Shown here: positions 23,277 through 34,679 of the stretch, one piece after another
How the letters are laid out: every line of letters begins with the position of its first letter
How positions within the stretch are numbered: the first letter of the stretch is position 1
Assembly: GCA_037447655.1 (NCBI GenBank)
Contig: JBBHKE010001244.1
Coordinates: 531,137 to 595,136 of the forward strand
Origin: Zygnema cylindricum
Lineage: Eukaryota > Streptophyta > Zygnematophyceae > Zygnematales > Zygnemataceae
DNA length: 64,000 nt
Direction: 5' to 3'
The notes under the pieces: generated by a model
What the model was told of the DNA's origin: nothing
Database searches by the model: none
What the model saw: only the letters and a program-made list of their open reading frames with translations
Program-made: the position numbers and the translations under genes

Positions 23277-25186
23277 GATCTTAGAATACGAGGAAAGGAT
23301 GAGGACATACAAAGGCAAAGCAAATTAAGACAGAAAAGCAAAACTAGAACAATTATAAGAAAAAATTAAATCAATAAAAGCAACACTAGTAGGAGGGGAA
23401 AGTCAACCTACCATACAACTAAAACTTTCTTTAAGCTCAAGAAACTTATCAGAGAACAATTTGATCTGATGTAAAAAGTCAATACTTAAATCGTAGCCCC
23501 TTAATACTACATTGCCCATGGTTGTTACTGTAGAGGATATATTAGGGTAGATGCGGATTTATAACGTATTACTTTAATTTAGTATAAGGACACGTGGTAG
23601 ATTACTGTCCACTTCTTTAAAACAAGAGCCTTATTAAGAAAACAAGATGATCAACCATCTAACGTAAATGCGAACAACAAAAACAAGCATCCAAAAAGTT
23701 GATGAAAAACCTAATATTGGAGGGAGCAATCCTAATTAGAAGTGCGATACTTGAGCCACAACTGGCCAAAACAATGTCTTCAACAATATGATGGGCACCA
23801 TGGCATATATCAATATCAATACATGGCCAAGCATTAAAATGTGAAACCTCACGACGAATAAACCCCCCCCCACTTAGAAAAGTTAGTCATGTATGATGTC
23901 TCGTGTCTGAACCAACTCCCCCTTACGTGAAGATGGAAACAAATGGACGTCGGTAACTCGATAACACAAGCACACGAGCAAATGCGAGAGACGCGCAAAG
24001 GTGGACGAGGAAGTTACTCGAAGATTTGCGAGCGAGTGTCATTTTAGGAGTCGAGAAATAAAGAGTGTAAAAAACGGGTGTAATCTGTAAGCAAGCTCTA
24101 AACTGAAGGTCCCCAAAAAGGATAAATATGCATATGCGAATTTAGTGGGAAGCCATTTTTAAGCACGTTGCAAATTTGGAGTGGGTGGCTGTTATGGATT
24201 ATGTGATCATTAGTTTTGGCTTTTAAGTACAAAATTTTGGACAAACATCTTATTACAATTGTATTATTTTATATTGTGATGTCGACGATATCGGAAGAGC
24301 TGCTATTCAAATGCGTCGATGCAAATTATCAATCGATCTGCAAAAAAAAACCATTTCATTTAACTTTAACTTGACGTGTGGGTGCGATGCGACATGATAT
24401 CGGGTGTGAAATGCGATACTGTTAAGCTGATACCTCTTTTTGTAATGTTAAAAGGAGGGAAAGGAGGGGGGAGGAGAAAGAGGGAGAAGAGGGATAGAGT
24501 TGCTCTCTCTCTCCCCCTCTAATTCCCTCTCTCCTCCTCTCTCCTTCTCTCCCTCTCCCTCCCTCTTTTCCCTCCACCTCTCTCTCCCCTTTTCACACTT
24601 CCTCTCCCTCCCTTTCCCTCCCTCCTTTCTTCATTATCCTCTCTCGGGTTTAGGGTTTCAAACTTTAGGTGAGGGTTTCCTGCTTAGAGTTGGGGGTTGT
24701 TTTATTTCGTCCGTACGCATGGGGATTTTTCATGTATGTACATCGGCTACGGGTCGGCACATCAAAATCTAGCGGCATATCGCGCGACATCCATATTGGC
24801 TAGGGATTCGATATTTGAGCATCTCATCGGAATCAATACTTTGCATTGGAGAACACTGGAAATAAAGAACCGTTCGATCGCATTGGGTACAATCCGCTGC
24901 CATCGGTTGACCACATCGATGCTCAATCAATTGGGTACCGATGCGATATTATGCTCATCTCTAATATCGCCATTGCCGATTTTCAACGCGCATTTTTCAG
25001 CAGCTCGAACCTATATGAAAGTGACAATTTTCAACGGCGCAATCCGGATATAGCTGACGTGTAGAATCGACTTTTGGTAGTGGTTTGAACTTTGGAATGG
25101 GGTGAGATAAAATGCTGACGTGGCATCCGATATCTTATCGAGCCGCAATTATTACAAATATTACAGAGATATGAAGCTGTTCACAC
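23277..25186. other. Intergenic DNA with a purine-to-pyrimidine switch tract
   Basis: No gene is recognised. 23545-23620 resembles the inner part of the MITEs at 42384-42586 and 45186-45371 (GGACACGTGGTAGATTACTGTCCAC). At 24450-24500 the + strand is nearly all purine (AAGGAGGGAAAGG...), and from 24502 to 24636 it is nearly all C/T. A single TTTAGGGTTT telo-box-like word is at 24649-24658. Confidence 0.55.
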
Positions 25187-25789
25187 TACACCGCGAATAG
25201 TAATTAGAGTAAATAACGCTAATTTGGTCGCCCTAAATTTTGACTCTATCACCTTAAATAGAGTAAATGATTCTAAATTTTTCATTCTACTATTTAATAT
25301 AAGGTTTAATTAGCGTAAAATATTATAATATAGGTTTGTTTTAAATAGTGTGGACTACGGACACCGTCTGACCGTGCAAAATTGTACTTTTATTAGTAAA
25401 AAGGTACAAATAATGATTTAATAGAATCGCTCCCGCACGTGAAATCGCACTAAACAGAAAAATCAATCACATTGAAAAAAAGTCGTTCGCATAACTCTCG
25501 TCCGTCGACAACATCGTCGTCAGTGTGAACATTAACTGACATTCAGCGCAACAAATATTACTGACGTCATAATAACGTCAAACAATATGGACTGACAGAT
25601 TTTGTATGTCTACGTAATTTAGTGTTCATAATTACAGCACAGATAATTATTGCCGACATAACCCAATATAGAGTACTTAAATAAATTAGAGTAAACTTCC
25701 TCTGTGAAATAGTTCTATCACACAAATTAGCGTTCATTACTCTAATTTTTTTTTTTTTTTTTTTTACTCTAATTACGATTCGCGGTGTA
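25187..25789. mobile_element. MITE, family B (603 bp)
   Basis: Left end TACACCGCGAATAGTAATTA continuing GAGTAAATAACGC; right end TACTCTAATTACGATTCGCG then GTGTA. The termini are inverted repeats bounded by TA, and the inner 60 bp (AATTAG / CTAATT words) also mirror each other. It is longer than family A elements but shares the outer CACCG.GAAT core. No protein is encoded. A poly-T run of 22 lies near the right end. A related half-copy is at 29708-29859. Confidence 0.75.
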
Positions 25790-26104
25790 CAGTACAGTGC
25801 TAAAGCTCTTGTCTCATTTACAAGTCTAATCAAGGAATCCAGTAACAGTACGATTCTCGTACTAAAGAAATTGGTCGTCTTCTGTACGGAACAGTACCAT
25901 TCTCGTACTAAAGAGGTTGGTCGTCCTCTGTACGGAAGCTGAAAGTATCAAAGGTGTAGTAGCTAGTATATTGCTGCAATTTTAAAAGTAGGTACAATTT
26001 TTTGAAAGTCTAGTATTGTAGAGACACGTGTCCTACTTCGCGGCGCAGTAAATCATTTAGTTTGGGCAACCCCGACCTCGCACGTGTGAAAAGAGACGCG
26101 AAAC
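25790..26104. other. Intergenic DNA, short direct repeat
   Basis: A tandem of about 60 bp (GGAACAGTACCATTCTCGTACTAAAGA-type units; GTACTAAAGAAATTGGTCGTC and GTACTAAAGAGGTTGGTCGTC) is present at 25848-25940. Nothing coding is seen. Confidence 0.5.
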
Positions 26105-28624
26105 TACATTCTTTATCGCTACTAGTGTTGATATTTTTTAGCCACATAAAAACATTTTTTCCTCCGTGCATATCATTTTGTTTATTAACACAGTCAACCG
26201 TAATGTTATATTTTGGGAGTTAAGGCATGCTCAATCGCCCATTAACCACATTTTCCCTTTTGTGCGTGCCTTTTATTCTCGTCCAAGCCCCCTCATCCTT
26301 CCTCTAGGCGGTCCGTTTGGTGATGCTGCCACCTTAGAATCTGCGACTGGCACTCGCCAAGGTGGATCTTTTGGGGACACCCCTTTTTGCGTTGGCTCAC
26401 CTTCAAGCATTGCGTGACTCTGTTGGTGCTTTTCCTGGTTGTTTATTTCCTTCCATTGCGGATGATACTTATATTGTTGGGCCGCGAGACCAAGTTTAAT
26501 TTGCCTTCACCCATTTTACAGAGCAACTTTCTAAGATCGGTTTATCAGTTAAGCCATCTAAATGTGTGGCGTGGTGCCCCTAAGGCTTACCTTCGGACTA
26601 CCCCGTCCCTATGGGTTTTCGAATTGTGTCTTCAACGGAGGGAGTTAAGGCTTTAGGATCCCCTATCGGAACCCCATCCTTTGTTAATGAAGTTGTTAGT
26701 GATGCTTTGTTGGAGGACCTCTTGCACTCTAATGACCTTCCTAAGCTCTCTAACTCCCAAGTGGTTTTCGCAATCCTCACCCGTTTTTTTGCTCAGCATC
26801 CATTATATCTCGCCTGGATAGTTCCACCAACGGCTCCGTTTTTTTCTTCTATGAATGCTTTTCACGATAAACTGTTTAGCGTGCTCCACCACCTTGTTGG
26901 GCATGGGATTTTTGATCGGCCAGAGGGCTCATTTGCCCGCCATCAAGCAAGTCTCCCAATTTCAAATGGCGGCTTAGGTTTGATTCATGTGGCTAGCGTT
27001 GCTCCGGCACCCTATTTGGGTAGTTGGGCTTTGGTGGCACCTTCCATCACCTCTCACTTTATCGTCGATCAAGTTTCAATTTTGGCCCAAGTGGTCCCAA
27101 AGGTGGAGGACAACCTTTTTCCTTTTCACGAGGCTCTTCTCACTGCGCGTGCACTCCTCCCGCCTGATTCCAAAAACCGAGTTCCACCTTTTCAAACTCT
27201 TATTTTCGACAACAACTTTCATCTCCAACAGCGCATAACTGAGCAATTGACAGTCGCTGAATTCCATCACCTTTTAAACGCGCTACCTTTTGCTCAATCG
27301 CGTGCTCGACTGCGTTCGTGTTCTGGGCCGAGGCTGGTGCGTGTTTGCAAGCCACGCCAATTTTTCGACACTTCGTTTGACGTCAGATCGGTTCACATCT
27401 GCCATATGTCTACTTTTGGGTTTGCCTCACCATGCGCTTCTTCGGCGTAATAAACCTATTGACTCGAACGAGATTCATCTACTACGTTGCTCTAGGGTCG
27501 GTGAATGTACTGTTGCGCATGATTTAGTTCACGACTCAATTGCTGCAATTGGCACCGACGCATGATTTGGTTCGCGGCTCAATTGCTGCAATTGGCACCG
27601 ACGCATGATTTGGTTCGCGGCTCAATTGTTGCAATTGGCACTGACGCATGTTACATCGTGAGACGCGAATTTTCTCATGTACTACCTCCTCGCTCCTAGT
27701 CTAACGGCCTTCGAAGTCCTAGGGTTGACTTCGTTTTCCTCCACGGGGCTGGGAGAACTTTGGGTGATGTCGTACTGACTGATCCGACTGGGACCCACGT
27801 TTCTTCTCACGCGGCGTTACATACAGGCGTTGCGGCTCGGGACGCGACAACTTCTAAGGAACGGGCTTACGGTCACTGAGGCCCGGCGGACCAATTCGTG
27901 CCATTTGCTGCATAAATTTCGGTATTTTGGACAAGTTTTTTGATGATTTCCTTCGTAACTGTGCAAAGACATAATTTGAAACCCGGTTTCCCGGGAGCCC
28001 TCCCCTGAGCCTTCTCGTTGGGTATTACTGTCAACGTGTATCAGTAGCTCTTGAACGAGCGCATGCTGCGGCCCTTCTACGGCGGAGCACGGTGGCGGAT
28101 GACAGGCGTGGCCTCCCGTATCTTCCACCAAGGGATCCAATCCACATCCACGATCTTCGGGGGTGTGGAGTTTAGTTTGTTAGGGTTGTGTAGTCAATTT
28201 GTATATAGTGTCATCTTTAGTAAATATGATTGGTTTTGGCAGTTATTGTAGTTGATTTAGTGTCTTCACATGTTTTCTTTTCCTTAGTTTCCTTTGGCTA
28301 TTGTTTAGTATTAAACGCTTTTTCCCTTTATTTTTTGAAACCTTGTGTTCCTTGATGGTTTTTTCCATTGCACTTTTGTCGTAAAATATAAAAAAGTTTG
28401 TTAATCTGACGGTGATAATTGAAAGGCAAAAATTTAAAAATCTGAAAAACTTATAAAACCCTAATAAATCATTGAAACCCATAGAAGACACTAAAAAACC
28501 CTTAAAAACCCTAAAAACCCTTCTCTCCTTCCGATTGGCCTCCTCCAATTGAAAATTAGACAAGTCTACATATGCAAAAGATGGTTTCGGTGGCGAAAAA
28601 AACATCAGCACTAATAGCGCGGTA
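26105..28624. mobile_element. MITE, family A, split by a LINE
   Basis: 26105-26173 carries a family A left end (TACATTCTTTATCGCTACTA, then AGCCACATAAAAACATTTTT and TCCGTGC). 28397-28624 carries the matching right part (TTAATCTGACGGTGATAATTG ... GGTGGCGAAAAAAACATCAG ... GCACTAATAGCGCGGTA). Joined, they form one degenerate MITE. The LINE fragment 26174-28396 sits inside it. Confidence 0.7.
26174..28396 (+). mobile_element. LINE fragment (copy a), 5'-truncated
   Basis: Matches the longer minus-strand copy at 36672-40560 from the middle of reverse transcriptase to the 3' UTR. Visible in order, across several frames: a degraded motif A region, HIFPFVRAFYS, motif B remnant ATGTRQGGSFG, ADDT remnant near 26460, a long continuous stretch 26611-27450 (thumb and post-RT region, SNGGLGLIHVASVAPAPYLG), a CCHC-type region near 27450-27520, and an endonuclease-like segment near 27700-27800 (RVDFVFLHGAG, GDVVLTDPTGTH). 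27540-27640 is a local tandem duplication. Truncated 5' end and multiple frameshifts make it dead. The 3' UTR ends ...GTAAAATATAAAAAAG. Confidence 0.85.
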
Positions 28625-28770
28625 CATCGTGAAGTTTGGATGTCTATTTATCAACGGCACACACCCCATACTCCATTATAACATTTTTTTTCCCTTGCAC
28701 ACTTGTCTGACCTGCTAATTTGACGGTTGCGATTGGATATTGAGATTCAAAATGTTGGACATGGTGTGCA

Positions 28771-28928
28771 CGGAGAATGTATGTTTTTATTGGAGAAAAT
28801 ATGTTTTTCGTGGAGAAAATATATTTTTAGTGGAGAAAATTTGTTTTTAGTGGAGAAAATATATTTTTAGTGGAGAAAATATGTTTTTAGTGGTGAAGAT
28901 ATGTATTAGGTGGAGAAAAATAAATTAG
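28771..28928. repeat. 20-bp tandem repeat (8 units) derived from a MITE end
   Basis: Exactly 20-bp units of TGGAGAAAATATGTTTTTAG with small changes. The unit resembles the GTGTACGGAGAAAAGATGTTTTAAG block in the right TIR of family A MITEs, and the flanking 28690-28770 (TTTGACGGTTGCGATTGGA) is family A interior, so the array appears to be an expansion inside a MITE. Confidence 0.85.
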
Positions 28929-29055
28929 TGTGAACCGATTTCGAGGTGTTCGCGCGTTGTTTTTGTACATTAACTGTCTTTTTCCATAGTCGTCCGTACA
29001 AGTCCTCTCTACTGTACACACATTGTGTACAGTAAATTATTCTCAGCCCTATTAG

Positions 29056-29707
29056 TAGTGTTGGGTATCGAGGACCGTTTGCCGATATTCGATATATATC
29101 GAATTTCAGGTACCCGATAATCGATAAATCGCTTCGATATATCGAGTTTCAAATCATCGCGATATATTGTTGAAATATAGCCGATATATCGTATCGCCGA
29201 TATATTGAAGCTTTAAAAAATAAAAATAAAAAAATCTCACAGGTTATCAAAGTCACGTGACTTCTGACAAAGTGACTGTAAAATCTTTGCCGGAAAGAAA
29301 TACTGTTTATTCCTGAAAGTCAGCAGATTGAAGGAGATCTATGAGGTACATTGATGAGGTACACTTGTGAAGTACACGTACGTCATACGCAAGTACGATT
29401 TTCCAGACGAAAACAGTTCGGTTTCCAGATATTTGATGATTTTTTAGATTTGATAGTCAGCTTACGTGGAACCACTCATATCAGAACACGTATGTAAAAC
29501 TTATTTACAAACGATACTTGATGTACCCGACGCCTGTGTAATACATAAATTTTGTTGTCCGTACTATTAAAGAGACCTCCTCGTGTAACCATACCCAAAA
29601 TAAGTAGTCATTAGAATTATAGAATTAGTAATTTTTTGTCGGTTACATTTTGCGGCGTCTACCTTTAAGTAACGGAACGAAAATCACGGCGTACTTGGCG
29701 TAAACAC
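29056..29707. mobile_element. hAT-type element, 3'-truncated copy
   Basis: Begins TAGTGTTGGGTATCGAGGAC and follows the 1239-2092 element collinearly (CGATATATCG-rich start, then GTCACGTGACTTCTGACAA, GTCGGTTACATTTTGCGGCG) until about 29700, where it meets a family B MITE. The right TIR is missing, so no TSD can be assigned. Confidence 0.8.
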
Positions 29708-29859
29708 GAACCTATATTAGAATGTTATTACACTAATTAAACCTCACCTAAATTAGAATAATGAAAAAATTACAATCGATTACTCTATTTGATGTGATAG
29801 GGTCGAAATTTCGAGCGACCGAATTAGAGTAATTTACTCTAATTACGATGCGCGGTGTA
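29708..29859. mobile_element. MITE, family B, half copy
   Basis: Inverted match to 25187-25340: ends TTACTCTAATTACGATGCGC then GGTGTA. The other half is absent. It probably inserted at or recombined with the adjoining hAT copy. Confidence 0.65.
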
Positions 29860-30535
29860 CTGTATTGTAGCACCCCTTACTACACGTGTATTATAAATAA
29901 AGAAACCCGTATAGTACGAACATTTTACGCTACCACCAGATATAGAATTTCCACACTGCGCACTTTTCAAACTATGCTCGAACGGGAAGAAAAAAATGAC
30001 CGTCTTGACCCGAGTCTCGCGGAAACAGGACGCCCATGACGTAGGTTGTTTAACGCCAATATCGTACAGTACAGTACTGTACGGTACTATACTGTACTGC
30101 ACTGTACCCGCTACGTGTCGGTTGACGACGACGGTCACGAGGATATTCGGGTACGGATGCAATGCGATACGCATGTGTGTATCGTGCGAACATGTGTTCG
30201 CACTTTTCGAACAGATCTCAAATGATTTTAGTTGAGCAGAATTCTCTGCACAAGGCCTGACGTCCTGGCGTTGTTTCCTGTTGCCAGGTGAACTTATCTT
30301 TGTATCGTACGAAAATTGGGCGTTTCAACGAGCGACACGTGGGGTACTTTCTGTGCTTTATGATTTGCAAAACACCGGTTGCTGGCAAACTGAACGAATC
30401 TCGGACCATAGAACGCTGCATTATCGTTCAGATCTGCAGTAGACTACAAAATAACGTTTTTTTCACGGAACTGTCACACTGACGGCGTTCTTTGATCGCC
30501 ACGTGGCTGAGCTCCTAATCTGTTTCAGATATCAC
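29860..30535. other. Intergenic DNA
   Basis: Contains GTACAGTAC/GTACTGTAC palindromic runs at 30064-30107 and a GCCACGTGGC palindrome at 30499-30508. Short overlapping open frames on both strands are not recognised. Confidence 0.5.
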
Positions 30536-30747
30536 TACACCGAGTATCGCTATTAGTGTTAAAGTTTTTCTAGTCTCTTAAAACACCTTTTCTCCGTTCA
30601 CACTCGTCGGATTGTGGATCTGACGGTTGCGATTGAAAGGTAAGATTCCCAGCTTTCGATTGGCGGTCTCAAATTGAAAATCGGAGAAGTGTGTACGGAG
30701 AAAAGATGTTTATGTGGCGAAAACATTATTAGCGATTCACGGTGTTC
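30536..30747. mobile_element. MITE, family A (212 bp)
   Basis: Left end TACACCGAGTATCGCTATTA, inner TCCGTTCACACTCGTCGGAT and GGATCTGACGGTTGCGATTG, right block GTGTGTACGGAGAAAAGATG and end TTAGCGATTCACGGTGTT. TIRs are long and imperfect. The right boundary reads TT rather than TA. It is non-coding. Confidence 0.75.
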
Positions 30748-33091
30748 TGTACTATTTTGTCGTATTTGAAAATTGACAGCAGAAGTTTTAGGTTACCGTT
30801 TAAAGCAATTTATAATGTTATATTTTTCCGTGTTCATTTTCTAAAAAAATTTCAGCATTGCCCGAGTACCTCACATACACACGCGGCTGCGTCTAATTTG
30901 TTAAAAAGTGCTCGATTGGGGAACGCATTTTATTCTCCTTCCTCATTATTACATACGACAAGCTTATCGAAGGGCTCACCGTACAACGGACAATCGCCCT
31001 TCGGACGACAGCCGCGCGAGATTGGCCAGCGAGCGAAGCGACCGGCGATCGTCTTTGATCGGACGGCTGAGATCGAGTATCGAGGATTCGAGCCGAAATC
31101 GACTAATGAAAAATCTTCCAGCCGGAACCATATCGACTACCAAAGCCCTTGGCCAATTATGAATGAAGTGCGATAAAAAAGGTGAGACACGTGGCGCTGA
31201 CAGCGTGATCATTCCAAGAATGTAATTTTTGATTGAAAATCAGCTCGACAGCCGCAGTCACATGAAATATTAATAGTCAAATGACATCAGAGTACGGACG
31301 TCACAGTGACGCTGCTGCAAAGAGCTTAGGGACTGCCATTTGGCAGAGATGTCTATTATCCTGTACGGCAGTAATATGACTTTTACAAATCAAGACAAAT
31401 TTCTTTTGTCCCGCTGCAAAAAGATCCGTCTGGCAGTCCTTTCCCCTAAACGGGCCGCGGAAATACTATAATTGATTTCAACGCTGGCAAGATATAAATA
31501 ATTAAATAGTTATTGTACGGCCTTCAATAAACCGTAAATTATCACGTTATAATTATTTTCTTTTGTCACGTGCAGTGGATCGAATCGGAAGTCAATTCTA
31601 AATTCTCGACGCCATAATGGCCGTCCACTTTTCCTTCCGTTGTACTTTTTATTTCTTTTGCCGTACCGTTACTCCCCGGCATTATCGCCGACATTATCCT
31701 TTTTATTTTTTCGGAAGGGTTGTCAACAAAATATTTTGTTTCTGCCCGCGCGTCACACTTTTGACAGCAGCCGCATCTTCGTAGTACACGTGCAATTAGT
31801 TCTAGCTTCTTGTAGGACACGTGGCATTCAAGCCTCAGCGTTAATTTTCTGACAGAATCAAAAAATATGCGCAGGTTGCGGCTTTGCTCTGCTTGTCCTT
31901 TTGTGACTTTGTGTCGGCTAGTCCAAAAACCGGGTTCCTAACTTTCTGCAATTTTTGGATTTTGTGAACTAGACGCCGAGGGTACGGTTAGATCTCCTGG
32001 CCAGCATCAGCCCCGAAGATATGGCCGTACGAGAACAATTTAATAGATGAACCGTCCAGACGTACACCAGTGACAGCTGTTTTGTCGTTTCCATCCATAA
32101 AAGCCCTGCGAGCCCTGAGGCAGCTTGCTGTCATTTTGGCCAAATTTGGGCCACGAACCTGACGAGCTTCTGGAATCAAACCGGGCGCAATTTTTTTTGA
32201 GAATTCTGCATTTTCAACTTGACCGAAAGTTTTGTTTACTGTACTTTCTGACCAATAGGTGCTTCCGCATTCTGTACAGTGTACGATGCCGTTTATAGAT
32301 ACGGTCTCTGAATTGCCGCTAACGCTGTTTGTACCAAAACTGTAACGGGAATTTACAGATCAAAGCGATACTCTAGAAGTGCGATTATTACGTAACAATC
32401 GTACCAAAATAAGGATACAGTGCGAGGAATCCCTATAAAGTACAGTAATTTCCGTTGAGTTGAAAGCGCGTGGCCAATTATATTGACACGTGGCCAATTA
32501 TAGTTGGCTTAAAGAATGATTTGTCAATGCTTAAAAATTGACATTCCGCTAAATCTTTTCAGAAAACAATACCTTTCAAGATATCGACACCTGTGTTTCT
32601 AGCGATAGTTTCTGTACGACGTCGCTATTGCTTCGAAATCTGTTGTCGTTGCGGGATTGGTCGCATGAAGTCGCAAAAATGTCACTGGCCACCGACCAAT
32701 TTTGCTTACAGCCAGTAAATGCACTCACATCCATTCCATATTTAGTCATTTTAATCGCCAATTTGAAGCCTTGTTCCCAACGGAACTGCCTCAACGGAAG
32801 ATCATCCACATTATATTATATATATCGTGCTTAGCCGCCGCACTAAATCTCAACTATACCGTACAGAATCCTGTTCGTTCAGTCCGCCGACTGCACATGT
32901 CTGCATGCTTTAAAACCTGAACGAGAACTGGTACATAGAACTGCCCTTAAAAGCTGGCAACGATCATGAAGCGAGAGACTTCCGCGAAGTTTTCAAGAAA
33001 AGACAAAATTGCAATCCATCCATCCGATTCACAATTTTGAAACTGCTCGACAGGACACTTCGCTTGTGACTCTTGTAACTCTTGTAACTCT
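30748..33091. other. Unclassified intergenic DNA, moderately GC-rich
   Basis: No host gene could be supported. Several CACGTG-containing words occur (31187, 31567, 31787, 31817, 32487), and TGGCCAATTAT appears three times (about 31151, 32471, 32491). One frame on the minus strand (31988-32358) is open and protein-like but has no plausible start; it is listed separately. Ordinary TE hallmarks are not visible. Confidence 0.4.
31988..32358 (-). other. Open reading frame of ~123 codons without an ATG start
   Basis: The frame is open from a TGA near 32361 to a TAA at 31988-31990. It includes a CxxC pair (HCTECGSTYW), then KIAPGLIPEARQVRGP and ends FGADAGQEI. Composition looks like ordinary protein rather than repeat. 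A TTACAG acceptor-like site near 32342 (minus strand) would allow it to be a terminal exon, but I could not find a convincing upstream exon. The only internal Met codons lie in the second half. I do not recognise the family. It could be the last exon of a small gene, a remnant of a mobile element or chance. Confidence 0.3.
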
Positions 33092-33186
33092 TAACTCCTG
33101 CAGCAATTTTTAACTCCTGCAGCAATTTGTAACTCCTGCAGCAATTCTTAACTCCTGCAGCAATTCTTAACTCCTGCAGCAATTTC
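33092..33186. repeat. 19-bp tandem repeat, 5 units
   Basis: Five exact-length units of TAACTCCTGCAGCAATT plus two variable bases; each contains the palindrome CTGCAG. It is preceded by short GTAACTCTT units at 33066-33091. Confidence 0.9.
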
Positions 33187-34002
33187 AAAGCTTTTCTTAA
33201 CCAGCAAGGCTCCAATATTGAAACCTATTCTGAAAACTTTCATCTCTCAACTCTTGGTTAGGGATTTTGGAAAACAGGAGAACACTGTCTGGATTACTCC
33301 TTTACTGCTTAACTCCCGCTCCCCCTCTTCCTCTCCCTTTCCCTCTCCCTCTATACTGTCTGCTCTACAACGATCAATCTTTTCGGCACAAAATTTTGTC
33401 CGTATTAAACTTTTTTCAGATACACCTTTTTTTCGAATAGACTTATTTCGGATAAGTTTTGTGTTCCTTTTAGGTTTCTGGCGACAGTTGATGCAAGATT
33501 GAGATTGAGTTCTTTCGCATTTATTCGCTTTTCCGAAACAACTGCTTTTTTAACATCACAAGGTACATTTTTTTCCGGAGTTTCTTGTTTCATGAGCTGC
33601 ATTTTCAGGCCTCCCTCCCTTTTTTTTGTCTTTTAGTGAAGTATTCATTTTACGCGCAGATTTATGATCTTTCCTCTCATTGGCTTATTTCCTAACATCG
33701 GATGAAATAGGGTTACCTTCTCATTTACATTTTTCTTCCTTCAAAGACCAGAAATAGTGTGGATAAAACCTATAATTTAGATGGAAAAGCAATTGATAAT
33801 TTTGCAATTAGAATACAAAAAACTCAAATAATTGTCGATATATTTTTAGTTTCAGAGCCGTAAATTGTTTCGGATTTGGTTGTCTCATTATCAATCTGCA
33901 TAATTGCAAATTAAAAAAAAACACTTTTCTGATCGAAATCCTTATCGACAACAAATATGGGATGATGAGTTGAAGTAGTGTTGTTTCACAATAGATCATT
34001 CT
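33187..34002. other. AT-rich intergenic DNA
   Basis: Holds a CCCTCTTCCTCTCCCTTTCC run at 33318-33352 and nothing else recognisable. A short lysine-rich minus-strand frame near 33405-33602 has no family match that I can name. Confidence 0.4.
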
Positions 34003-34301
34003 CTCCCTCTCTCTCTCCCTCACCCTGTACCACTCCCTCTCCTTCTCCGGCGTTTCCCGCTCCCTCTCCCTCTCCCCCTCCCTCTCCCTGCCCCACTCCC
34101 TCTACCTTCTCCTCTCATTCAGCATATCCCTCTCCCTCTCTCTGTCCCTGTCCCCCGCTCCCTCTCCCCCGCTCCCTCTCCCCCGCTCCCTCTCCCTGTC
34201 CCGCTACCTATCTTTCTCCCTCTCCCTCTCCCTGTTCCTCTCCCTCTCCTTCTCCGGCGTTTCCCGCTCCCTCTCCCTCTCCCCCTCCCTCTCCCTGCCC
34301 C
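34003..34301. repeat. Polypyrimidine (CTCCCT)n tract with an internal duplication
   Basis: About 300 bp nearly all C/T on the + strand. A block with CTTCTCCGGCGTTTCCCGCT occurs twice (near 34039 and 34249), so the tract contains a roughly 200-bp segmental duplication; the second copy runs into the gap. Translations are Pro/Ser repeat artefacts. Confidence 0.85.
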
Positions 34302-34311
34302 NNNNNNNNNN
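34302..34311. other. Assembly gap (10 N)
   Basis: Ten Ns immediately after the polypyrimidine duplication; probably a nominal-size gap at an unresolved repeat. Confidence 0.97.
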
Positions 34312-34679
34312 ATTCTTATTCGGAAGGCCAATTTTTTATTATTATTATTGTGTTCTTTTTAACACTTTATGTTGTTTTTAAAGTTTCTTTTTTTTTTGGT
34401 TATATTGATTATGATTTTTGTATTGTTATTAATCTTTGTTTTGTTTTGTATTTTGATAAGTAAATTTTCTAGAGCCAACATAGATTGTGTGTTCTCTAGT
34501 GATTGTGAATTCTGCGATCACTCGAGGAGAAGAAACAATAGCACAAAAGCCGTAGGCTTTTTAACGTAAGCCTGTACCTCGATCTTCGGCTTTATCGATC
34601 TTATCTAGATCGCTGTGGTCGATCTTATCCTTTAGGAGGTAGAAAGCGTGTATGTAAAATAAAACAAAAGGTGGTAAGT

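Noticed and set aside
24649..24681. Interstitial telomere (TTTAGGG)n
   Set aside because: Only a single complete unit and two partial words; not an array.
28771..28928. CRISPR array
   Set aside because: Units are contiguous 20-mers without unique spacers, in a eukaryotic intergenic region.
30742..31212. 144-residue + strand and overlapping minus strand proteins
   Set aside because: Both strands open over the same GC-rich stretch; no domain, no splice or start context, begins inside a MITE flank.
32576..32809. Minus-strand exon with a good GTGAGT donor
   Set aside because: A stop lies three codons upstream of the protein-like stretch with no AG between, so it cannot be an internal exon, and no ATG start fits.
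33092..33186. CRISPR-like or protein-coding repeat
   Set aside because: Direct 19-bp tandem without spacers; the frame through it has no other support.
33978..34463. 161-residue Pro/Ser-rich protein
   Set aside because: Low-complexity repeat plus an assembly gap.
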